Shown here: positions 1-8,043 of the stretch, piece after piece
Layout of the letters: every line of letters begins with the position of its first letter
Numbering within the stretch: position 1 is the first letter of the stretch
DNA from: Lachnospiraceae bacterium
Lineage (GTDB): Bacteria; Bacillota; Clostridia; Lachnospirales; Lachnospiraceae
Direction of reading: 5' to 3'
NCBI GenBank assembly: GCA_030537145.1
Contig: JAUNON010000023.1
Coordinates: 1 to 41,402 of the forward strand
DNA length: 41,402 bases
Notes under the pieces: generated by a model
The model's database searches: none
Seen by the model: only the letters and a program-made list of their open reading frames with translations
Told to the model about the DNA's origin: nothing
Program-made: the position numbers and the translations under genes

Positions 1-465
1 ATCTTTTGCTTGTTCGGAGGTTAAACCTGAGATTCGTTCCAGTTCCTGTACTCTTTGTCCCAAAAGTTTATCAACTTCTGCACGTTTCTTTTTCAGTTCT
101 TCTTCTTTTGCTGCAATGCTGGTTTCCCGGCGTTCCAGAGATTCCGCTTTTTTGTCAACACTTTCTTCCTTTGACAAAACGCGCTTTTCATAACGCTGCA
201 ATTCTGTTCTGCGCTCTCTCGTCTCTTTCTCAGACTCATTCTTCATCTTCAAAGATTCTTCCTTCGCTTCCAGAAGTGCCTCGCGTTTTTTCGTCTCTGC
301 AGCCTTCAATGCGTCATCCAGAATCTGTCTGGCCTTTTCCTGCGCGCTTCCGATCTTCGCTTCATCCACTTTTTTTCGGTAGCTAATAGCAGCCAGGCAG
401 CTTACGGGCACCGCAATCACCAGTGTGATTATAACAGCAATGATAATCATAACTGTATTCGGCAC
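1..465 (-). CDS. rny: Ribonuclease Y, N-terminal part (cut by window edge)
   Basis: Ribonuclease Y is a membrane-anchored endoribonuclease that starts mRNA decay in Firmicutes. Only the first 155 codons are present; the KH and HD domains lie beyond the window. The visible part has the family layout: one N-terminal membrane helix (about residues 4-25, rich in I/V/L), then a long charged coiled coil rich in E, K, R and A. I chose the GTG at 465-463 because a strong AAGGAGGTG ribosome binding site lies just upstream and the membrane helix begins directly after it. No ATG gives this layout. It follows recA-recX in the same direction, an order common in Clostridia, but has its own promoter. Partial gene, identification from the N-terminal region only. 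Confidence 0.85.
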   Translation of the reverse strand, partial: MPNTVMIIIAVIITLVIAVPVSCLAAISYRKKVDEAKIGSAQEKARQILDDALKAAETKKREALLEAKEESLKMKNESEKETRERRTELQRYEKRVLSKEESVDKKAESLERRETSIAAKEEELKKKRAEVDKLLGQRVQELERISGLTSEQAKD

Positions 466-512
466 AGGAGCACCTCCTTATTTTGTTTTCATTGTTCACA
501 AACAACATTACA

Positions 513-541
513 ATTTTATACTTTTTCTGATATTATGTCAA
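513..541 (-). promoter_or_regulatory. Promoter of rny
   Basis: On the minus strand TTGACA (541-536), a 17-base spacer and TAAAAT (518-513) form a near-consensus sigma-A promoter. Its -35 box overlaps the end of recX, so rny can be transcribed independently of recA-recX. Seen in the sequence; activity is inferred. Confidence 0.6.
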
Positions 542-1126
542 TGCTTTCTTAATATCTGGGTAAGAAAAACCTTTTCTTAGTAAAAATTGATAAAATCTCT
601 GCGTCTCCTTCGGATCCGCACACGCCGGATCAAAATGCTTTTTTTCCGCCCAGCGCAGGATCAGAGCCGCTTCATCCACCGTTTCCGTCTCCTCCCAGGC
701 CTGCCGGATCACTTCTGCCGCCACTCCCCTTCCTGCCAGGTCGCAGCAGATCTGCTGACGGCTTTTCGTATCCTTCCGGCTGTCAATGTAATTCCTGGCA
801 TAACGGAAATCATCCACATAGTGATAACGCTTTACATATTCCAGCGCCTCCTCAATCACCGGCTCCGGATATTCTCCCTGCCGCAGCTTCTGACGAAGCT
901 GCTCCTCTGTCTTGTCCATGGTCTTTAAAAGATTCATACAGCGCAGCTTTGCCCGTTTGGGCAAAACTGCGCTGTAAATTTCTTTCTCCGTGTGCTCATC
1001 CAGCTCCTGGTTCTCTCTCAGGCGATATTGAGAAACCTCCCCGGAATACAAAAGAAATGCCGGAGCATCATTCAGATACACTCTGTACTTCCTTCCATTC
1101 ACGGGTTCCAGCCTGGTAATCATCAT
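533..1126 (-). CDS. recX: Regulatory protein RecX
   Basis: RecX binds RecA filaments and modulates recombinase activity. The 197-residue protein is all-helical and rich in K, R and E, with the three-helix RecX repeats. Recognisable parts are [11 protein letters not shown] and the [12 protein letters not shown] segment, followed by [20 protein letters not shown], the central RecX signature region. Length is within the family range. The ATG at 1126 overlaps the recA stop as ATGA, so translation is probably coupled to recA. The position directly behind recA supports the call strongly. It should share the LexA-controlled recA promoter. Confidence 0.92.
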   Translation of the reverse strand: MMITRLEPVNGRKYRVYLNDAPAFLLYSGEVSQYRLRENQELDEHTEKEIYSAVLPKRAKLRCMNLLKTMDKTEEQLRQKLRQGEYPEPVIEEALEYVKRYHYVDDFRYARNYIDSRKDTKSRQQICCDLAGRGVAAEVIRQAWEETETVDEAALILRWAEKKHFDPACADPKETQRFYQFLLRKGFSYPDIKKALT

Positions 1127-2247
1127 TCTGTCTCACCTGCCGCTTCCGGACGCAGGCTTCCTGACTGCCCGTTCTCTCTCCGGGTCATTTCCGCCTGTGT
1201 ATCCTCCTTCTGCGCCTTTCCTGCTGCATCTGTATCCGGCTGGTCACCGGGCGAAATCAGTCCGTAATGCACCCGTACCTGCTTCTCCACCTCTTCCATC
1301 ACATCCGGATGCTCCTTCAGATAGATCTTTGCATTCTCGCGGCCCTGTCCGATCTTATTTCCCTGATATGCATACCAGGCTCCGCTTTTATTCACCACAT
1401 TGCTGTTAGCGGCAAGATCCAGAATATCTCCTTCTCTGGAAATTCCCTTTCCAAACATAATATCAAACTCCGCCTCCTTAAAGGGCGGTGCGATCTTATT
1501 CTTTACCACCTTGATACGGGTACGGTTTCCAATCACCTCGCCCGCCTGCTTCAGCGCCTCGATCCGGCGTACATCCATACGGATGGAGGAATAAAACTTC
1601 AGGGCCCGGCCTCCCGTGGTGGTCTCCGGGCTTCCGAACATAACTCCCACCTTTTCACGGAGCTGATTGATAAAGATTACCGTACAATTGGACTTACTGA
1701 TAATACCGGTCAGCTTCCGCAGCGCCTGGGACATCAGGCGGGCCTGCAGACCCACATGGGAATCTCCCATATCTCCGTCAATCTCCGCCTTCGGCACCAG
1801 CGCCGCCACAGAGTCCACAATAATAATATCCACCGCTCCGGAGCGCACCATCGTCTCCGTAATCTCCAAAGCCTGTTCCCCATTATCCGGCTGGGATATG
1901 TAAAGGTTATCAATATCCACCCCGATATTTTTCGCATAAACCGGATCCAGTGCATGCTCTGCATCAATAAAGCCGGCAATGCCGCCCCGCTTCTGCACCT
2001 CCGCCACCATATGCAGGGCCACGGTCGTCTTACCGCTGGACTCCGGCCCATAAATCTCCACGATACGTCCCTTCGGAATCCCGCCCAGTCCCAGAGCGAT
2101 ATCCAGGCTGAGGGAGCCGGTGGGGACCGTCTCCACATTCATATGTGTTCCGGTATCTCCCAGCTTCATCACAGAGCCCTTGCCAAACTGCTTCTCAATC
2201 TGAGAAAGCGCCGCATCCAATGCCTTTAATTTATCTTCATTTGCCAT
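1123..2247 (-). CDS. recA: Recombinase RecA
   Basis: RecA forms filaments on single-stranded DNA, catalyses homologous strand exchange and triggers LexA self-cleavage. The 374-residue sequence has the Walker A motif GPESSGKTT (residues 67-75), the Walker B region [16 protein letters not shown], and the conserved [20 protein letters not shown] loop region. The C-terminal tail is charged and variable, as usual. The start [14 protein letters not shown] fits other RecA N-termini and is preceded by an AGGAGA-type site. A LexA box and strong promoter lie about 110 bases upstream. recX overlaps the stop codon by four bases. Confidence 0.98.
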   Translation of the reverse strand: MANEDKLKALDAALSQIEKQFGKGSVMKLGDTGTHMNVETVPTGSLSLDIALGLGGIPKGRIVEIYGPESSGKTTVALHMVAEVQKRGGIAGFIDAEHALDPVYAKNIGVDIDNLYISQPDNGEQALEITETMVRSGAVDIIIVDSVAALVPKAEIDGDMGDSHVGLQARLMSQALRKLTGIISKSNCTVIFINQLREKVGVMFGSPETTTGGRALKFYSSIRMDVRRIEALKQAGEVIGNRTRIKVVKNKIAPPFKEAEFDIMFGKGISREGDILDLAANSNVVNKSGAWYAYQGNKIGQGRENAKIYLKEHPDVMEEVEKQVRVHYGLISPGDQPDTDAAGKAQKEDTQAEMTRRENGQSGSLRPEAAGETE

Positions 2248-2355
2248 TGCGTATCTCCTTCTCTTTTCCTTTTTTCTGCGCCGTTCCGCTTCCGCGCCTC
2301 TTCCCTTTTCTTTTGTGTCTCAAAACCCATTCCGGATACCGGAAACCGTAGTTTG

Positions 2356-2369
2356 CGAACTTATGTTCG
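2356..2369. promoter_or_regulatory. LexA (SOS) operator of recA
   Basis: CGAAC-TTAT-GTTCG is an exact match to the Gram-positive LexA/DinR box core CGAAC-N4-GTTCG. The palindrome extends one base each way (GCGAAC...GTTCGC). It sits just downstream of the recA -10 box, where bound LexA would block transcription start. Confidence 0.88.
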
Positions 2370-2378
2370 CTTTTCTCA

Positions 2379-2407
2379 ATAGTATTCTATTTTTTCTTTT
2401 CTGTCAA
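2379..2407 (-). promoter_or_regulatory. Promoter of recA-recX
   Basis: Minus strand TTGACA (2407-2402), 17-base spacer, TACTAT (2384-2379). The predicted transcription start falls next to the LexA box. The leader to the recA start is about 125 bases. Confidence 0.75.
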
Positions 2408-2438
2408 GCGGAAAAATACCAGAAATACACAGATAAAA

Positions 2439-2471
2439 CGTAACAGTTTAGCTGAAGGCTAAACCGTTACG
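2439..2471 (-). repeat. GTAACAGTTTAG hairpin, copy 1; probable terminator of the rseP operon
   Basis: Inverted repeat with 14-base arms (CGTAACAGTTTAGC / GCTAAACCGTTACG), one mismatch and a 5-base loop. On the minus strand it is followed by TTTTAT, so it may end the transcript coming from rseP. Related hairpins occur at 25546-25578 and 35738-35769, so it belongs to a dispersed family. The rest of the 2248-2587 gap holds the recA promoter region and an AT-rich stretch with no gene seen. Confidence 0.65.
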
Positions 2472-2587
2472 ATAAAACAAAGCCGGGGCGTAAAGATATA
2501 TTTTTTATATCATACTCCATATTTTCCGTCAATAGGTTACTGGTTTGCTTTATGATCAGTGACCCGGCAGCATATTTCCGGCTTCGC

Positions 2588-3637
2588 CTACAGAAAAATT
2601 TTTCTTACATCATTAAACATAACTACCACCATCAGCACCATCAGCGCCATCAATCCTGCGAAATGGATTTTGGCTTCTGTTTCCGGATCTACCCGTTTCC
2701 TGCGGATCGCTTCCAAAATCAGGAACACCAGACGGCCTCCGTCCAGCGCCGGTATGGGCAGAAGATTCATGACTCCCAGATTGGCAGTCAGCATGATAGC
2801 CATATTCACCATATTCAGCCACACATAGAACGCTCCGTCGGAACGGCTTTCCTCATACGTCTCACCGATGATATTCACTACCCCCACAGGCCCTGAAACA
2901 TCATTCAGCTCCACACCGCCCTGGAACAGCAGCTTGAGACTCTCAACCGTGGAATCGATCCAGAAACACACCTCATAGGCGCTGTATTTCAGCACATCCA
3001 GCGCCGTTGCCTTTGTCCGGTAATTCTGGTGTCCGGAAATCCCCAGAATATAGCGTCCGGAGCCATTATCCGCCGGCACCATCCTGGCAGTCCGCTTTTC
3101 CCCTTCATGCACATACTCCACCGTCACCGGATTTCCGGCGGCAAGCTCCTTCTGATGAAACAGGGAATAATTGGAAATCTCCCGGTAAAGATGAATTCTT
3201 TTTCCGTTTATTTTCGTAATCGTATCCCCCGGCTGCAGCCCTGCCTCTGCCGCAGGATATCCCTCATATACATTCAGCACCACCGGCTGGTCATATCCGA
3301 TACTGCCGATGATAAACACAGACAGTACATATGCCAATATAAAATTAAAAATCGGTCCCGCCGCAATGACGGAAATCCTGGCCCACACAGATTTGCTTCC
3401 GAAGGTTCCCTCTCCCTCATCATCCATATCCTCTCCCAGCATCATGCAGGAACCGCCAAAGGGCAGAAGCTTCCAGGAATACCTGGTTCCTCCCTTTACC
3501 GTACTCAGAATTCTGGGCCCCATGCCAAGGGAAAATTCTGTTACTGTAATCCCGTTGAATTTTGCCAGAAGAAAATGACCCAGCTCATGGAAAATGACCA
3601 TAAAGCTGAAAATCAATAGTGCCAGTAAGATTTTCAA
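2588..3637 (-). CDS. rseP: RIP metalloprotease RseP (site-2 protease)
   Basis: Membrane zinc protease that cuts transmembrane segments of anti-sigma factors and signal-peptide remnants. The HELGH zinc motif lies in the first membrane helix (residues 17-21 from the chosen start). A PDZ domain sits in the middle (around GYPAAEAGLQPGDTITKING), and the second catalytic motif NLLPIPALDGGR lies near the C-terminus between membrane helices. I place the start at the TTG at 3637: AGGTGG is four bases upstream and the product then begins MKILLALLIFSFMV, the usual family start. A TTG at 3655 would add six residues and overlap dxr. The gene begins one base after the dxr stop, so the two are co-transcribed. 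Confidence 0.93.
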   Translation of the reverse strand: MKILLALLIFSFMVIFHELGHFLLAKFNGITVTEFSLGMGPRILSTVKGGTRYSWKLLPFGGSCMMLGEDMDDEGEGTFGSKSVWARISVIAAGPIFNFILAYVLSVFIIGSIGYDQPVVLNVYEGYPAAEAGLQPGDTITKINGKRIHLYREISNYSLFHQKELAAGNPVTVEYVHEGEKRTARMVPADNGSGRYILGISGHQNYRTKATALDVLKYSAYEVCFWIDSTVESLKLLFQGGVELNDVSGPVGVVNIIGETYEESRSDGAFYVWLNMVNMAIMLTANLGVMNLLPIPALDGGRLVFLILEAIRRKRVDPETEAKIHFAGLMALMVLMVVVMFNDVRKIFL

Positions 3638-3638
3638 T

Positions 3639-4781
3639 TTACCACCTGCTTTCAATCATTTCATATACAGCCTGCTCTGTCTCCAGAATCTCTTCCACAG
3701 AAGGGTCTGCAATCACTTTATGATTCTGCATACAGTAAGCAATCACATCGTAAATATCCAGAAATCCGATTTTTTGTTCCAGAAATTTTGCCACGGCCCG
3801 TTCATTGGCCGCATTGAATACCGTAGGCATGGAACCTCCGGCCCGGGACGCTTCCAGAGCATATTTCAAACCCAGAAAGGTCTCCATATCCGGCTCCTCA
3901 AAGGTTATACTGCCCAGCTTTGCAAAATCCAGCCGGTCTCCCGCCAAAAATCTGCGGTCAGGATAATACAGGGCATACTGTATGGGAAGCTTCATATCCG
4001 GAGTCCCAAGCTGTGCGATCACTGCGCCGTCCGCATATTCCACCATAGAATGAATCACGCTCTGGGGCTGCACCACCACCTGGATCCGGTCCAGCTCCAC
4101 GCCGAACAGCCATTTCACCTCCATCACTTCCAGCCCTTTATTTACCAAGGTAGCGGAATCAATGGTGATTTTCCGTCCCATACTCCAGTTTGGATGCTTC
4201 AGGGCATCCTCTACCCGGATATCGGCCAGCTCCTCCCGCTTTTTTCCCCGGAAGGGGCCTCCTGAGGCGGTCAGCAGGATTTTTTCGATCCGTTCCGGCC
4301 TTTCTCCGTTAAGGGACTGAAAAATCGCGCTGTGTTCGCTGTCCACCGGCAAAATCCGCACCTGGTGCCGTTTTGCCAGCGGCATAATAATATGCCCGGC
4401 AGTCACCAGTGTTTCCTTATTTGCCAGGGCAATATCCTTCCCGGCCTTAATGGCTTCTATCGTAGGACGGATCCCGATCATTCCCACAATAGCTGTCACC
4501 AAAATCTCTGCCTCCGGAAGCACTGCCATCTCTATCAGCCCTTCCATGCCGGAAACGATCTTTACATCCAGGTCTGCCACAGCAGCCCGCAGCTTTTTCG
4601 CATCCGCTTCCTGCCATACGGCAGCCAACACCGGATGAAATTCCCGTATCTGCTCCTCCAGCTTCCGTATATTATGCCCGGCTGCCAGAGCCAGCACCTT
4701 AAGATCCTGATTGGCCCGGACCACCTCCAGCGTCTGTGTTCCGATGGAACCGGTAGAGCCCAGAATAGCTATTTTTTTCAT
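3639..4781 (-). CDS. dxr: 1-deoxy-D-xylulose 5-phosphate reductoisomerase
   Basis: Converts 1-deoxy-D-xylulose 5-phosphate to 2-C-methyl-D-erythritol 4-phosphate with NADPH, the second step of the MEP isoprenoid pathway. The 380-residue protein starts with the nucleotide-binding GSTGSIGTQTLEV (residues 8-20). It contains ALANKETLVTAG, the metal-binding PVDSEHSAIFQSL, the flexible-loop region LTASGGPFRG and the HPNWSMGRKITIDSATL motif. Length is normal and nothing is missing. It lies between cdsA and rseP, and its product pathway feeds UppS in the same block. Confidence 0.97.
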   Translation of the reverse strand: MKKIAILGSTGSIGTQTLEVVRANQDLKVLALAAGHNIRKLEEQIREFHPVLAAVWQEADAKKLRAAVADLDVKIVSGMEGLIEMAVLPEAEILVTAIVGMIGIRPTIEAIKAGKDIALANKETLVTAGHIIMPLAKRHQVRILPVDSEHSAIFQSLNGERPERIEKILLTASGGPFRGKKREELADIRVEDALKHPNWSMGRKITIDSATLVNKGLEVMEVKWLFGVELDRIQVVVQPQSVIHSMVEYADGAVIAQLGTPDMKLPIQYALYYPDRRFLAGDRLDFAKLGSITFEEPDMETFLGLKYALEASRAGGSMPTVFNAANERAVAKFLEQKIGFLDIYDVIAYCMQNHKVIADPSVEEILETEQAVYEMIESRW

Positions 4782-4866
4782 TTTATTTTCTCCTGTCGTT
4801 CCTGTTCTTTTCGGCGCCGCCAGCCGCCCTGCCCTGTGTCACGAAAGAGCCTGCCGCCTTCTGCTC

Positions 4867-5751
4867 CTAGCCCACCAGCAGCACTGCCAGGAAGTAAATC
4901 ACCGGCGCTGTAAAAATCACGCTGTCAAACCGGTCCAAAATACCTCCGTGACCCGGAATCAGCTTTCCGTAATCCTTAATTCCGTGATTTCGCTTGATCG
5001 CAGAGGCCGCCAGGTCTCCCACCATAGAAATCAGGGCTCCCACGGCACAAATTACGGCAAATTCCAGAATCAGGCCTTTGCCGCCCTCCAGAAAGCCTCC
5101 CACGGCCGCCGCATAGACAGCTCCCAGCAGAGCCGCCCCCGCAACGCCTCCCACGGCGCCCTCAACGGATTTTTTGGGGCTCAGCTTCGGAGACATCTTA
5201 TGCCTGCCAAACAGCATCCCGACACAATAGGCACAGGTATCGCAGCCCCAGGAGCAAAGAAAAATCAGCCAGACGATAAACCGCCCGTCCGGAAGGCACC
5301 TGGTTTTAAAAATATAGGACAGCATCACCGCCACATAGACCACGCCGAAAAAAGCTGACATCACCTGTTCCGAACGATAACGGGGATACGTAAATACATA
5401 GACAAACATCATGGCGATCAGAATCAGCACCAGCAGGCACAGCATGAGAGAACCTGCCTCCTGCAGCAGCACAGAAGCCGCCCCTCCATTGATCTCTCCA
5501 GATATATTATTTACATCCGCCATCCAATATACCAGAATATAATACAGAACCGCCCCTGCGTATCCCGTCAGCGCCAGCGGGGAAAGCCCGCCGTCCTCTT
5601 TATCCTCCACCTTTACCGCCCGGTACAATTCGTTCATCCCCACCAGCGATAGGATCAAAAGTGTGAAAAAGAGTACGGGCCCGCCGGAAAGTATCGTGAT
5701 CAATGCAATCGCTACCAAAACAATTCCGCTTATCAGTCGCGTAATAAACAA
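4867..5751 (-). CDS. cdsA: Phosphatidate cytidylyltransferase
   Basis: Makes CDP-diacylglycerol from phosphatidic acid and CTP, the branch point for phosphatidylglycerol and cardiolipin. The 294-residue protein has about eight hydrophobic helices and ends with the CDP-alcohol signature SAIKRNHGIKDYGKLIPGHG followed by GILDRFDS (about residues 250-276). Length is normal for the family. The start MFITRLISGIVL is two bases downstream of the uppS stop, so it is tightly coupled to uppS. The 85-base gap to dxr has no gene. Confidence 0.96.
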   Translation of the reverse strand: MFITRLISGIVLVAIALITILSGGPVLFFTLLILSLVGMNELYRAVKVEDKEDGGLSPLALTGYAGAVLYYILVYWMADVNNISGEINGGAASVLLQEAGSLMLCLLVLILIAMMFVYVFTYPRYRSEQVMSAFFGVVYVAVMLSYIFKTRCLPDGRFIVWLIFLCSWGCDTCAYCVGMLFGRHKMSPKLSPKKSVEGAVGGVAGAALLGAVYAAAVGGFLEGGKGLILEFAVICAVGALISMVGDLAASAIKRNHGIKDYGKLIPGHGGILDRFDSVIFTAPVIYFLAVLLVG

Positions 5752-5753
5752 CT

Positions 5754-6461
5754 TTATTCCTCCTTTATACCGCCAAAGCGTCTCTCCCTGCTGTTGTATT
5801 TCTCAATCGCTTTGGTCAGCTCCGCCTTATCAAATGCAGGCCAGGGCACCTCCGTAAAATAAAACTCCGTATAAGCAAGCTGCCACATCAGATAATTGGA
5901 AAGACGAAGCTCGCCGCTGGTACGGATCAAAAGATCCGGATCCGGAATTCCCGCCGTATCCAGATATCCGGAAAAAAGCTCCTCCGTAATTTCCTCTCCG
6001 GCGATCCTGTTTTCCTTATAATCCTGAGCAAGCCTGCGGATAGCCCGGATAATCTCATCTCTGCTGCCGTAATTAATAGCAATCTGGAAATTCAGGCCGG
6101 TATTCTCCTTTGAGCTTTCCACCAGATCAGCCAGACTCTTTTGCAGATCCTTCTCCAGCGCCGAAGGGTCTCCCAGCACCCGGACCTTCATGTTATTCTC
6201 CCGGGCTGTCTTAATGCATGTTTTGGTGTAGCTGCGGAACAGCTTCATCAATGCATCCACCTCATCCTTGGAACGTTTCCAGTTCTCCGTAGAAAACAGA
6301 TAGACTGTCAGGTATTTGATCCCCATATTCCAGGCATCCCGGCAGATAACCTCCAGATTCTTTGCCCCTCTTACATGGCCGTAGTTCCGGGGCATTCCCT
6401 TGCTTTTTGCCCAACGTCCGTTGCCATCCAATATGATAGCCACATGCTGCGGTATTACCAT
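5754..6461 (-). CDS. uppS: Isoprenyl transferase (undecaprenyl diphosphate synthase)
   Basis: Condenses isopentenyl diphosphate onto farnesyl diphosphate to give the C55 lipid carrier for peptidoglycan and surface glycans. From the chosen ATG at 6461 the product is 235 residues and begins MVIPQHVAIILDGNGRWAK, with the catalytic aspartate at residue 12. The C-terminal substrate region DLLIRTSGELRLSNYLMWQ is intact. GGAGG stands seven bases before this ATG. The reading frame stays open for 43 more codons upstream, to 6590, but that stretch is Cys/Arg-rich, unlike the family, and overlaps a hairpin. The carrier it makes is used by the glycan genes further along the window. Confidence 0.95.
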   Translation of the reverse strand: MVIPQHVAIILDGNGRWAKSKGMPRNYGHVRGAKNLEVICRDAWNMGIKYLTVYLFSTENWKRSKDEVDALMKLFRSYTKTCIKTARENNMKVRVLGDPSALEKDLQKSLADLVESSKENTGLNFQIAINYGSRDEIIRAIRRLAQDYKENRIAGEEITEELFSGYLDTAGIPDPDLLIRTSGELRLSNYLMWQLAYTEFYFTEVPWPAFDKAELTKAIEKYNSRERRFGGIKEE

Positions 6462-6529
6462 CTCACTTCCTCCACTCATTCCTTTCCCGTAACTGTTTGG
6501 TGCTTCTTTCGCTCTGCTCCAAATAATTA

Positions 6530-6580
6530 CTGCCTGCCGGCAACAAAGAGCAGGCTGCCCCTCTCTTTGCAGGCAGCCTG
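6530..6580. other. Nested inverted repeats between frr and uppS
   Basis: CTGCCTG (6530-6536) can pair with CAGGCAG (6570-6576) around a second stem CAAAGAG (6544-6550) / CTCTTTG (6563-6569). CAGGCTG (6551-6557) can pair instead with CAGCCTG (6574-6580), so two mutually exclusive folds are possible. There is no T-run on the minus strand, so a simple terminator is unlikely. An mRNA processing or attenuation site is conceivable. Confidence 0.45.
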
Positions 6581-6604
6581 TTCTTGACAAATATTTCCGG
6601 CATT

Positions 6605-7156
6605 TTATACGGTAAGTATTTCCTTGGATTTTTCTTCCACCGCTTTGTCGATATCCTTGATCCGCTTATCGGTCTCCTTCTGAATCACATTTTCCAGATC
6701 CTTGATCTCATCCTCAGAAACATCCGTCTTGCCCAGCTTCTTCAGGAAATCATTGGCATCCCGGCGGATATTGCGCACAGCCACCTTTGCGGCCTCGCCT
6801 TTCTTTTTGATATCCTTCACCAGATCTTTTCTGCGCTCCTCGTTCAGCTCCGGGAATACCAGACGAATCACTCTTCCGTCATTGGTGGGATTGATCCCCA
6901 GGTCAGACATATTGATCGCTTTCTCGATGGCCTTTACCATAGAAGCCTCCCAGGGCTGTATCTGCAGGATACGCGCTTCCGGTACAGTCACATTTCCTAC
7001 CTGCTGAATCGGTGTGGGAGTCCCATAATAATCCACCTGAATCTTATTTAATACATTTGGGTTTGCACGTCCTGCACGGATGGTCGCAAACTCCTCCAGC
7101 ATATTCTTGTAAGACTTATCCATCTTGTCCGCATAAACCTTAATTCTTTCATCCAT
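6605..7156 (-). CDS. frr: Ribosome recycling factor
   Basis: Splits post-termination ribosomes together with EF-G. The 183-residue protein has the usual length and the conserved RAGRANPNVLNKIQVDYYGT, the TPIQQVGNVTVPEAR stretch, and the C-terminal RRDANDFLKKL region of the coiled-coil domain. It follows pyrH and precedes uppS, the order found across bacteria. The 132-base gap to pyrH shows no gene. Confidence 0.97.
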   Translation of the reverse strand: MDERIKVYADKMDKSYKNMLEEFATIRAGRANPNVLNKIQVDYYGTPTPIQQVGNVTVPEARILQIQPWEASMVKAIEKAINMSDLGINPTNDGRVIRLVFPELNEERRKDLVKDIKKKGEAAKVAVRNIRRDANDFLKKLGKTDVSEDEIKDLENVIQKETDKRIKDIDKAVEEKSKEILTV

Positions 7157-7288
7157 TTTGCTTTCCTCCTGTTTTTATATTCCCCGGTCATTTTCGAAAA
7201 TCCCCAGTCTTTTCTGTCGGTTCTCTCCCGCAGGCTGCCTCAGCCGCCCGGCCGCTTTTGTCCGGCAGCGGCTCATATCCTTTTCCTG

Positions 7289-7990
7289 TTATGATACTGT
7301 CACCTTTGTACCGGAAAATTTTCCGCTTACGGAATTGATGATGCTGTTTTCTTCATTCAGGCCAAATACCAGCATAGGCATCCGATTTTCCATACAAAGG
7401 ATCGAAGCTGTCATATCCACAACTCCCAGCTTCCGGTCAATAACCTCCTGAATCGAAATCTCTTCAAATTTCTTTGCGTCCGGATGATCCTTTGGATCGC
7501 AGTCATACACACCGTCAATGGATTTTGCCAGAAGGATCACCTCTGCCTCAATCTCAATCGCCCGCAGCACTGTAGCGGTATCCGTGGAGAAATAAGGATG
7601 CCCTGTGCCGCCCGCAAAGAATACCACTTTTCCCTTTTTCAACGCTTCATTGGCCCTGTCCTTCGAAAAAAGCCCGGTAAAAGCTCCGCATACAAAAGGT
7701 GTCAGCACCTCCGTATCCAATCCCACGGAACGGAAAATTTCAGATACATAAATACAATTCATCACCGTAGCCAGCATGCCGATCTGATCCGCCTTGGTAC
7801 GGTCAATATTCTCGCTGGAACGGCCTCTCCAGAAGTTCCCGCCGCCGATCACGATACTGACCTGCATACCGGAATCCACAAGCTGCTTTACCTGCCCGGC
7901 AACGCCCAGCACCGTAGGTTCATCAAATCCGGTTTTCTTCGGGCCGGCCAAAGCTTCCCCGCTTAACTTCAACAATACTCTTTTCATCAC
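7289..7990 (-). CDS. pyrH: UMP kinase
   Basis: Phosphorylates UMP to UDP in pyrimidine synthesis; the bacterial enzyme belongs to the amino-acid kinase fold. The 233-residue sequence begins MMKRVLLKLSGEAL and has the GGGNFWRGR loop and the phosphate-binding FFAGGTGHPYFSTDTA stretch. It also has the conserved SIDGVYDCDPK region. Length is normal. In many Firmicutes tsf and rpsB lie directly upstream; here a P-type ATPase gene lies there instead, so pyrH probably starts its own transcript. Either of the first two methionines could be the start. Confidence 0.97.
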   Translation of the reverse strand: MMKRVLLKLSGEALAGPKKTGFDEPTVLGVAGQVKQLVDSGMQVSIVIGGGNFWRGRSSENIDRTKADQIGMLATVMNCIYVSEIFRSVGLDTEVLTPFVCGAFTGLFSKDRANEALKKGKVVFFAGGTGHPYFSTDTATVLRAIEIEAEVILLAKSIDGVYDCDPKDHPDAKKFEEISIQEVIDRKLGVVDMTASILCMENRMPMLVFGLNEENSIINSVSGKFSGTKVTVS

Positions 7991-8025
7991 TGTACCTCAT
8001 ACATTTTATATTTTCATATGCGTAT

Positions 8026-8034
8026 ATCATACCA
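8026..8034 (-). promoter_or_regulatory. Possible extended -10 promoter of pyrH
   Basis: Minus strand TGG-TATGAT (8034-8026) matches an extended -10 element about 35 bases before pyrH. No good -35 box is visible. The site lies just beyond the end of the upstream ATPase gene. Confidence 0.4.
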
Positions 8035-8043
8035 TATTCTTTC

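Noticed and set aside
1267..2229. Open frame of 320 codons opposite recA
   Set aside because: It runs antisense to an intact recA, has a His/Arg/Leu-rich composition typical of shadow frames, and has no ribosome site.
6462..6590. N-terminal extension of uppS
   Set aside because: Cys/Arg-rich residues unlike the family; a GGAGG site favours the ATG at 6461.
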